Assembly: GCA_017744365.1 (NCBI GenBank)
Contig: JAGIBL010000008.1
Location: 1-64,000, forward strand
DNA length: 64,000 nt
From: Nocardioidaceae bacterium
Lineage (GTDB): Bacteria; Actinomycetota; Actinomycetes; Propionibacteriales; Nocardioidaceae
Reading direction: 5' to 3'
This document shows, piece after piece, positions 58,301 through 64,000 of the stretch. The stretch's first letter is position 1. Every line of letters starts with the position of its first letter. The notes beneath the pieces are model-generated. The model had not been told where the DNA came from. It made no database searches and saw nothing but the letters and a program-made list of their open reading frames with translations. The position numbers and the translations under genes were made by a program.

Positions 58301-60232
58301 GTGCCCGAGCAGACCCCGACCGTGCGCGACGTGCTCGCCGCCGCTGTCGCCGCGGTCGACGGGCAGGAACGGCCCGGGCAGATCGAGATGGCCGAGGCCG
58401 TCGCCGAGGCGATGGAGTCCGGCCAGCACCTGCTCGTCCAGGCCGGCACCGGCACCGGCAAGTCGCTGGGCTACCTGGTGCCCGCGCTGCTGCACCGCGA
58501 CCGGGTCGTGGTCGCGACCGCGACGCTGGCGCTGCAGCACCAGCTGGTCGAGCGGGACATCCCCGCACTGGTCGAGGCGGCCGGCGAGGTGCTGCACACC
58601 GACGCGACGTACGCGGTGCTCAAGGGCCGCTCCAACTACGCCTGCCTGCACCGGGTTCGCGAGGGCGTGCCCGACGACCAGGGTGCGCTGATCGAGGTCC
58701 CGGCCGGTGGCATCGGCGCCGAGGTCGTCGCGATGCGCGAGTGGGTGGAGTCCGAGGCCGAGGACGGCGGCACCGGCGAGCGCGACAACGCGCCCCGGCA
58801 CACCGACCGGATCTGGCGGCAGGTCAGCGTCAGCGCGCGCGAGTGCCTGGGCGCGGCCAAGTGCCCGTACGGCGTGGAGTGCTTCGCCGAGCGGGCCAAG
58901 GACCGGGCCGCGAAGTCCCAGCTGGTCGTCACCAACCACTCACTGCTGGCCATCGACGCGATCGAGGGCATCCCGATGATCCCCGACTACGACGTGGTGG
59001 TCATCGACGAGGCGCACGAGCTGACCGCCCGGGTCACCCAGGCGGCCACCGACGAGCTCTCCCCGAACGAGGTCGACCGGGTCGCGCGTCGCGCGCAGCG
59101 GCACGTGGACGGCGTCGAGGCCGACGACCTGGCCGATGCCGGCGAGGCCCTGCGCGCGGCGATCGCGAGCGCGCCGCCGGGACGGCTCGACCCGGTGCCG
59201 GCCGAGATCGCGATGGCGCTCGAGGTGGTCCGCGACACCGTCCGCACGGTCATCAGCGGGCTGCCCAAGGACACGGGCGAGGACGCCGCGCTGGCCCAGG
59301 CCAAGGCATGGGCGCAGGAGCTGTTCAGCACCGCCGAGCGGATGGCCGCCGGTTCGGAGTACGACGTGCTCTGGGTAGCCGAGCGCGAGGAGCGCCGCGG
59401 CGGCAACCAGCTCTGCGTCGCCCCGCTCGAGGTTGCCGGCCCGCTGCGCGACCGGCTGCTCGCCGAGAAGACCGCGGTCTTCACCTCGGCCACCCTCAAG
59501 CTCGGCGGTGACTTCACCGCGGTCGCCGGCTCGCTCGGGCTCTCCCGCGACGGTGACGGCTCGACCTGGAAGGGCATCGACGTCGGCTCGCCGTTCGACT
59601 ACGGCAAGCAGGGCATCCTGTACGTCGCCAAGCACCTGCCCCAGCCGGGCCGCGACGGCCTCGGGCAGACCCAGCTCGACGAGATCGTGGACCTGGTCGA
59701 CGCCGCCGACGGCCGCACCCTCGGGCTGTTCTCGAGCCGTCGGGCCGCGGAGACCGCCGCCGAGGAGGTGCGGTCCCGGCTGCCGCACCTGACCACGCTC
59801 TGCCAGGGTGACGCCCAGCTGCCCGAGCTCTCCCGGCAGTTCGTCGGTGACCCGCACACCTGCCTGTTCGGCACGCTCAGCCTGTGGCAGGGCCTCGACG
59901 TGCCGGGGGAGACCTGTCAGCTGGTGCTCATCGACCGGATCCCGTTCCCGCGCCCCGACGACCCGCTCATGTCCGCGCGTCAGCGGGCCGCGGACAAGGC
60001 CGGCGCCAACGGGTTCATGTCGGTGGCGGCCACGCACGCCGCCCTGCTGCTCGCCCAGGGCGCCGGCCGGCTGATCCGGACCACCCAGGACCGCGGCGTG
60101 GTCGCGATCCTGGACCCTCGCCTGGTGACCGCCCGGTACGGCGGGTTTCTCCGGGCCAGCCTGCCGCCGATGTGGACGACCACCGACCCGGCCGTGGTCC
60201 GGGACGCGCTGAAGCGGCTCAGCGGGCGGTGA
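58301..60232 (+). CDS. DinG/XPD-family iron-sulfur DNA helicase
   Basis: A 643-residue superfamily-2 5'-3' helicase. Walker A AGTGTGKS at 48-55, four Fe-S cysteines Cys115, Cys182, Cys188 and Cys194 between motifs I and II, DEAH box in VVVIDEAHELT (about 232-242), SAT motif FTSATLKLGG, and QGAGRLIRTTQDRG motif VI. The family resolves R-loops, G-quadruplexes and recombination intermediates. GTG 58301 is supported by the TAGGGT element. Confidence 0.93.
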   Translation: MPEQTPTVRDVLAAAVAAVDGQERPGQIEMAEAVAEAMESGQHLLVQAGTGTGKSLGYLVPALLHRDRVVVATATLALQHQLVERDIPALVEAAGEVLHTDATYAVLKGRSNYACLHRVREGVPDDQGALIEVPAGGIGAEVVAMREWVESEAEDGGTGERDNAPRHTDRIWRQVSVSARECLGAAKCPYGVECFAERAKDRAAKSQLVVTNHSLLAIDAIEGIPMIPDYDVVVIDEAHELTARVTQAATDELSPNEVDRVARRAQRHVDGVEADDLADAGEALRAAIASAPPGRLDPVPAEIAMALEVVRDTVRTVISGLPKDTGEDAALAQAKAWAQELFSTAERMAAGSEYDVLWVAEREERRGGNQLCVAPLEVAGPLRDRLLAEKTAVFTSATLKLGGDFTAVAGSLGLSRDGDGSTWKGIDVGSPFDYGKQGILYVAKHLPQPGRDGLGQTQLDEIVDLVDAADGRTLGLFSSRRAAETAAEEVRSRLPHLTTLCQGDAQLPELSRQFVGDPHTCLFGTLSLWQGLDVPGETCQLVLIDRIPFPRPDDPLMSARQRAADKAGANGFMSVAATHAALLLAQGAGRLIRTTQDRGVVAILDPRLVTARYGGFLRASLPPMWTTTDPAVVRDALKRLSGR

Positions 60233-60238
60233 CCCGGC

Positions 60239-60910
60239 TCAAAAGTGCAGCTGCCGGAAGGTGCCGTACTTGATGAGCAGCTCCTCGGTGACCCGGTACG
60301 ACGCACCGAGATGCCGCTCCTCGAACGTGAGGACGCCGTACCCGGGGATCCTTACCTTGAGATCGGGACCGTTGGAGAAGTCGACCTGGGCCCAGGGCAC
60401 TGCCTGCTCCCGGTTGTCGGCCCCGACGATGCCGAGCCCGTCGAGGTCGAAGCGCAGGCTGGTGAGGCTGCGGTGTCGCAGCACCGGGACGGCCGTGGGC
60501 AGCTCGCTGCCGTCGTACTCGGCGAAGTAGATGCCGTAGCCCAGGTTCGCGGTCGGCCAGCCACCGCGCAGGCTCCGTTTCACGGCACCGACCGTCAAGC
60601 GCGCGGTCAGCCGGGCCGTCGCGGGGGCGGAAGACTCGGTGGAGGCACCCGGGGGCAGCACGCCCGTGGGCAGGAGGACCTCCACCTCGGTGCCGGGGCG
60701 GAACTGCTCGAGCAGCATCCGGTCCTGCGCGCCGGGACGGGCAGCGAAGCTGCTGTCGGTCAGGAGCACCGGTTGTCCGAGCACGGTTCCGGTGCGCAGT
60801 TCCCATCCCGGTGCTCGTGACCGGCGACGTTCGCGCCGGACGCCGAGCACGACGATGACCGCGGGGATGGCGAGGAGTACGACGAAGAGCAGCGTGATGG
60901 CGGGATCCAT
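60239..60910 (-). CDS. Single-pass membrane protein of unknown function
   Basis: A 223-residue protein with an N-terminal helix (about 4-24, AITLLFVVLLAIPAVIVVLGV), a basic stop (RRERRRSR) and a cytoplasmic beta-rich domain. No family recognised. The palindrome CCTGCC-N4-GGCAGG (60912-60927) lies directly before the ATG and could be an operator or 5' hairpin. It ends 6 bases from the convergent helicase stop. Confidence 0.7.
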   Translation of the reverse strand: MDPAITLLFVVLLAIPAVIVVLGVRRERRRSRAPGWELRTGTVLGQPVLLTDSSFAARPGAQDRMLLEQFRPGTEVEVLLPTGVLPPGASTESSAPATARLTARLTVGAVKRSLRGGWPTANLGYGIYFAEYDGSELPTAVPVLRHRSLTSLRFDLDGLGIVGADNREQAVPWAQVDFSNGPDLKVRIPGYGVLTFEERHLGASYRVTEELLIKYGTFRQLHF

Positions 60911-60938
60911 GCCTGCCAGACGGCAGGACGCCGACTTT

Positions 60939-60967
60939 CATTACGTGCGAGTCTCGTAATGAGACTC
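60939..60967. repeat. Two overlapping inverted repeats downstream of the metalloprotease gene
   Basis: CATTACG / CGTAATG (60939-60961, 9-base loop) and GAGTCTC / GAGACTC (60949-60967, 5-base loop) share bases, so only one can form at a time. The second is a likely terminator of the gene ending at 60975. Both lie upstream of the gene starting at 60910. Confidence 0.65.
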
Positions 60968-60974
60968 ACAGCCG

Positions 60975-63356
60975 TCAGCGGGCGGTGACGATCGTCGAGT
61001 ACCGCGACGCCGCTGTGTAGCCCAGGGCGTTCAGCGCGACCACCCGGAACCGGTACCGGCCCTTGGGCAGCCGGAACACGTAGCTCCGGCTGGCTGCCGA
61101 ACGGAGCGTGGACCCGTAGGTGCGCACGATCTTGCCGCGGCTGTTCAGCTGGTGGGCGAGCACCTTGTAGCCCCGGATCGGGTAGCCGCCGAGGACGGCC
61201 GGTGCCGCCCAGCGCGCGGTCGCGGTGACCTTCCCGCCGCGAGCACCCGAGGCGGCCCGCCCGATCCGCGGGGCGGAGGCGCCGACGCTGAAGGTGCGGG
61301 TGGCCGGCGGCGTCGAGGTGCCGTAGTCGGCGTTGGCGAAGAGCACCAGCCGGGCGGTGAAGGAGCCGTTCGGGAAGCCGCTGATGTCGAACCCGCTGTG
61401 GTCGCCGTACGGGTCGTCGAAGATCTGCCCGTTGATGCTCAGCCGCCACAGCGTGAACTCGGCGTGCCCGGGGTTGGCCGGCGTGGACCAGGTGGCCCGG
61501 AGCGTGTTGCGGATGACCCGCACCGAGAGGCCGGGAGCCGTCGCCGGCAGGTAGGTCGGGACGTAGAGGTCGTCGGAGCCGGGCGTCCCGGCGCCGAACT
61601 GGTTCAGCGCCGAGACCTGGATCGCGTAGGTGGTGCCGGGAGAGAGGCCCTTGAGCAGCCGCGAGGTGGTGCCCGCCGGGACGTCGATGGTGCCCTCGGG
61701 CGAGCCGCTGATCCGGTAGCCGGTCACCGCGCCGTCGCCGACGACGGTGGGGGCGGTCCAGCTGACGGTGGCCGTGGTGGTGCGCGGCGCGGCGGTCGTG
61801 GTCACCGTGGCCGGTGCGCCCGGGGTGTTGCCGCTGGCGCCGTCGCAGCCGGTGATGGTCAGGTGGTACTGGCCGATGCTGGCGTAGTCGGAGTACCCGC
61901 CGGAGAGAGCGGAGCCGTGGCCGACGCCGTCGACCTCGATCTGGTAGCTGCCGGTGCCCTGGCTGACGATCAGCTCGGCGTCCAGCCCGGTCGGGGTGAA
62001 CGGGAACGTGGTGGTGACCTGGGCGGACTCGGGGTCGTCGACGACGGTGCCGCTCGGACCGGTGACGGTCAGCTGGATGTCGAGCGCCTGGCCCTCGCCG
62101 ATCCCGGTCGCGCGGACGGTCATCGGTGCCGTGCAGGTGCGGTCGACCGTGAAGGCGTCCACGTCGGTCCGGTTCTCGATCACCCCGTCCTCGGCGTAGG
62201 TGACCGCCTGGCCCAGCGGGCTCGGGGTGGCGGCGTCGCCCCAGTCGTCGGGACGCTGCGGCACGCCGTGGGACTCGATCACGGCCAGGTCGTCCTGGGT
62301 CTCGTTGGCGTCGCCGTACTCGCCCTTGCTGAACTGGCCGACCGCGTAGTACCCGGCGCCCATGATCGGGAACCAGTTGCCGCTACCGCCGAAGTAGCTG
62401 TCGTCGCCCGCGGTGAGGGTGCCGTCGTGGAGCAGGCCGAGGTTGTGGCCGACCTCGTGCGCGGCCACGTTGGCGGCGTACGACGGGATGTCGGTGAGCT
62501 CGGCGGTGTAGACCCAGGCCGGCTCGGAGGTGCCGGTGGCGTCGGCCGGGTCGTCGTAGGAGCCGACGAAGGCCACGCCCAGGCAGCCCGACGGGCAGAG
62601 CGCGGCGGGCTTGGCCCGGGAGTCGTTGGTGAAGACGATCCGGCTCCCGTACGTCGTGTCCAGGGCCCCGTCGCGGTTCAGCGCGGCGCTGCCGGGGTCC
62701 TGGGTGGTGACGTCGACGTCGTAGGCGGAGTACTTCTCCGCGACGATCCGCCAGACCTCCTGGACGTAGGCCTGCTCGTCGGCGGTGAAGGTGCCGTACG
62801 TGCCGTCGATGCTGAACCCGTTGAACGCCACCCCGGCCGGGTAGCCGTTCGGGACCCACTCGTTGCCGGCGGCCAGGGTGTGCCCGGTGAAGTCGAGGTA
62901 CATCGTGTGCGCCGAGCCCGGCTTGCTGTGCAGGAGGAAGGTGCTCGCCAGCGGCTCCGTCGGGGGAGCGATGTCCTGGGCGACCGGCCGCGGCGCGGAG
63001 TCGGCGTCGGCTGCGGTCTCGGCGTAGAACAACCGGCCGTTCGGGGCGATCCACGCGGTCTTGTCCTCACGCAGGACGCCGGCCAGCTTGGTGGCGCTGA
63101 GGTGGTTGCGGCGCGCGGCGGTCTTCAGGTTATCGCCGAGAGCGGTGACCGCGGCGGCACCGCGCCGGGGACGGTCGAGCACCCGGTGCCCGTCGTCGCC
63201 CCCGACCGCACGCGCGCTCAGGGCCGGCCGGGTCGACCGGCTCGACCGCCCGGTCCCGTCGTCGTCCGCGTGCGCGGGGGCGAAGGCGAGGGCCGAGGTG
63301 AGGGGCAGCAGGAGGGCGAGCGGGAGCAGGAGCTTGCGGGAGGGCGTCAGACGCAT
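60975..63356 (-). CDS. Secreted metzincin-type metalloprotease with fibronectin-III domains
   Basis: A 793-residue exported zinc protease. Signal peptide about 1-30 (LLLPLALLLPLTSALAFAPAHA). A propeptide-like segment runs to about 140. The catalytic domain has the zinc site HEVGHNLGLLH (His300, His304, His310) and a Met-turn at about 331 (PIMGAGYY). A beta-sandwich domain covers about 375-525, followed by a fibronectin-III domain (about 530-625) and two further Ig/Fn3-like segments, the last ending RLPKGRYRFRVVALNALGYTAASRYSTIVTAR in two pieces of that motif. ATG 63356 precedes the signal peptide. A paralogue lies 63 bases upstream on the same strand. Confidence 0.87.
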   Translation of the reverse strand: MRLTPSRKLLLPLALLLPLTSALAFAPAHADDDGTGRSSRSTRPALSARAVGGDDGHRVLDRPRRGAAAVTALGDNLKTAARRNHLSATKLAGVLREDKTAWIAPNGRLFYAETAADADSAPRPVAQDIAPPTEPLASTFLLHSKPGSAHTMYLDFTGHTLAAGNEWVPNGYPAGVAFNGFSIDGTYGTFTADEQAYVQEVWRIVAEKYSAYDVDVTTQDPGSAALNRDGALDTTYGSRIVFTNDSRAKPAALCPSGCLGVAFVGSYDDPADATGTSEPAWVYTAELTDIPSYAANVAAHEVGHNLGLLHDGTLTAGDDSYFGGSGNWFPIMGAGYYAVGQFSKGEYGDANETQDDLAVIESHGVPQRPDDWGDAATPSPLGQAVTYAEDGVIENRTDVDAFTVDRTCTAPMTVRATGIGEGQALDIQLTVTGPSGTVVDDPESAQVTTTFPFTPTGLDAELIVSQGTGSYQIEVDGVGHGSALSGGYSDYASIGQYHLTITGCDGASGNTPGAPATVTTTAAPRTTTATVSWTAPTVVGDGAVTGYRISGSPEGTIDVPAGTTSRLLKGLSPGTTYAIQVSALNQFGAGTPGSDDLYVPTYLPATAPGLSVRVIRNTLRATWSTPANPGHAEFTLWRLSINGQIFDDPYGDHSGFDISGFPNGSFTARLVLFANADYGTSTPPATRTFSVGASAPRIGRAASGARGGKVTATARWAAPAVLGGYPIRGYKVLAHQLNSRGKIVRTYGSTLRSAASRSYVFRLPKGRYRFRVVALNALGYTAASRYSTIVTAR

Positions 63357-63419
63357 GGGCGAGATTCTGCAGTGCCGCGCCCGGTCGCGTGGCCGATTTT
63401 GCCGGAAATTTCCCATCGA

Positions 63420-64000
63420 TCAGCGTGCGGTCACGATGGCCGAGTACGTCGACAGCCGGGAGGAACCGACCCGGTTGATCGCGAGGACCCGGAACCGGTA
63501 GCGGCCCTTCGGGAGCCGCCAGACCAGGCTGCGTGCCGAGGCCGGCCGCAGCGCGGAGGTGTACCCGCGCACGACCCGGCCGTGGCTGTCGACCCGGAAG
63601 GCGCGCACCCGGTAGCCGCGGATCGCCGCGCCGCCGTTCGAGGCGGGGGCGGCCCAGCGGGCGATCGCGGTCACCGCGCCACCCCGCGCACCCGCGCTGG
63701 CGCGGCGGGTACGCGGGGCTGAGGGGCGGGTGACGCTGGTCGAGGTGGCCGAGAGCGAGGCGCCGCCGTCGCCCTCGCAGCCGGAGATGCTCAGCCGGTA
63801 GCCGCCGACGCTGCCGTAGCCGGAGTACCCGGTCGTGGCCGGGCTGCCGTGGCCGACGCCGGCGACCCGGACGTAGGCCGCGCCGGCGGGCAGGCTCTTG
63901 GCGGTGGCGGTCGCGTTCAGCCCGGTCGGCTTGTGCGGCTGGTTGTAGTCCTGGCCCGAGGCCGGGTCGGCGTTGGCGACGAGTGCTCCGGCGGCGTCGT
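63420..64000 (-). CDS. Partial CDS, C-terminal part of a paralogous metalloprotease
   Basis: The minus frame is open from the window edge to the stop at 63420 (192 residues visible). It matches the C-terminal regions of the neighbouring protease: VGHGSPATTGYSGYGSVGGY and LSISGCEGDGG correspond to VGHGSALSGGYSDYASIGQY and LTITGCDGASG. The last domain (KGRYRFRVLAINRVGSSRL) ends in the same STIVTAR-like SAIVTAR. Only one C-terminal Fn3-like domain is present, so this copy is shorter in that part. The catalytic domain lies outside the window. Confidence 0.8.
   Translation of the reverse strand, partial: DAAGALVANADPASGQDYNQPHKPTGLNATATAKSLPAGAAYVRVAGVGHGSPATTGYSGYGSVGGYRLSISGCEGDGGASLSATSTSVTRPSAPRTRRASAGARGGAVTAIARWAAPASNGGAAIRGYRVRAFRVDSHGRVVRGYTSALRPASARSLVWRLPKGRYRFRVLAINRVGSSRLSTYSAIVTAR

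Noticed and set aside
61152-63722. Plus-strand open frame of about 850 codons opposite the metalloprotease
   Set aside because: Gly/Arg/Val-rich shadow; the minus strand has the HExxHxxGxxH site and a signal peptide.

Overview
The window is a stretch of actinobacterial chromosome. GC content is very high (about 70 % by eye), GTG starts are common, and many neighbouring genes overlap by 4 bases (GTGA/ATGA). The gene set (lhr-nei, recA-recX beside DUF3046, gluABCD, miaB/miaA/dapF/hflX in one neighbourhood, a partial DUF222-like gene) fits Nocardioides or a close relative in the Nocardioidaceae. That assignment is an inference from gene content. I saw no tRNA, rRNA, CRISPR array, insertion sequence or phage segment, and no gene-free stretch exceeds 300 bases.

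Layout. 1-5877: a DNA-repair operon on the minus strand (lhr, nei, small membrane protein) and the start of a probable DUF222/HNH gene. 5878-6129: three 32-bp direct repeats and a promoter. 6130-17389: a greatly expanded phosphate-type ABC locus. It holds pstC, pstA and a membrane-anchored pstS, then five extra surface or exported proteins (two more PstS/PBP-like proteins, a sortase-fold protein that has lost its catalytic His and Cys, and two proteins sharing an unnamed exported domain), and finally pstB. 17495-19170: an ECF sigma factor with a membrane-anchored beta-propeller partner. 19279-21778: an ABC-2 exporter. 21802-25347: unknown exported protein, GNAT, DinB-like, DUF3046, MFS. 25639-27220: recA-recX with an SOS box and a PafBC-type promoter. 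27280-32057: NTF2-like, GNAT, hotdog protein, MMPL exporter with an operator-like palindrome. 32059-35314: gluDCBA. 35457-44287: miaB, YpsA-like, AraC/DUF4242 pair, MT0933-like antitoxin, miaA, DHFR-like, gamma-glutamyltransferase, dapF. 44284-47700: thioesterase and MFS divergent from a HxlR regulator, then an SDR. 48104-52692: hflX, DUF2207, lemA, unknown exported protein. 52676-58237: polyamine-type ABC operon divergent from a GntR regulator and a cache-like protein. 58301-64000: DinG-type helicase, membrane protein, and two tandem metzincin-type secreted metalloproteases (the second runs off the end).

How it works together. The best candidate for an undescribed system is the 11-kb pst-like locus. 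It encodes one importer core with three different substrate-binding-type proteins, two of them with C-terminal membrane anchors, plus a pseudo-sortase and two exported proteins of one family. This suggests a surface-assembled ligand-capture apparatus feeding one ABC channel.

Regulatory signals are unusually readable. Many single genes start 6-9 bases after a -10 element of the form TAnnnT or CAnnnT, as expected for leaderless transcripts. A PafBC-type motif (TGTCGGTG, 8 bases, nAnnnT) lies upstream of recA, lhr and a DHFR-like gene, hinting at a DNA-damage regulon inside this window.
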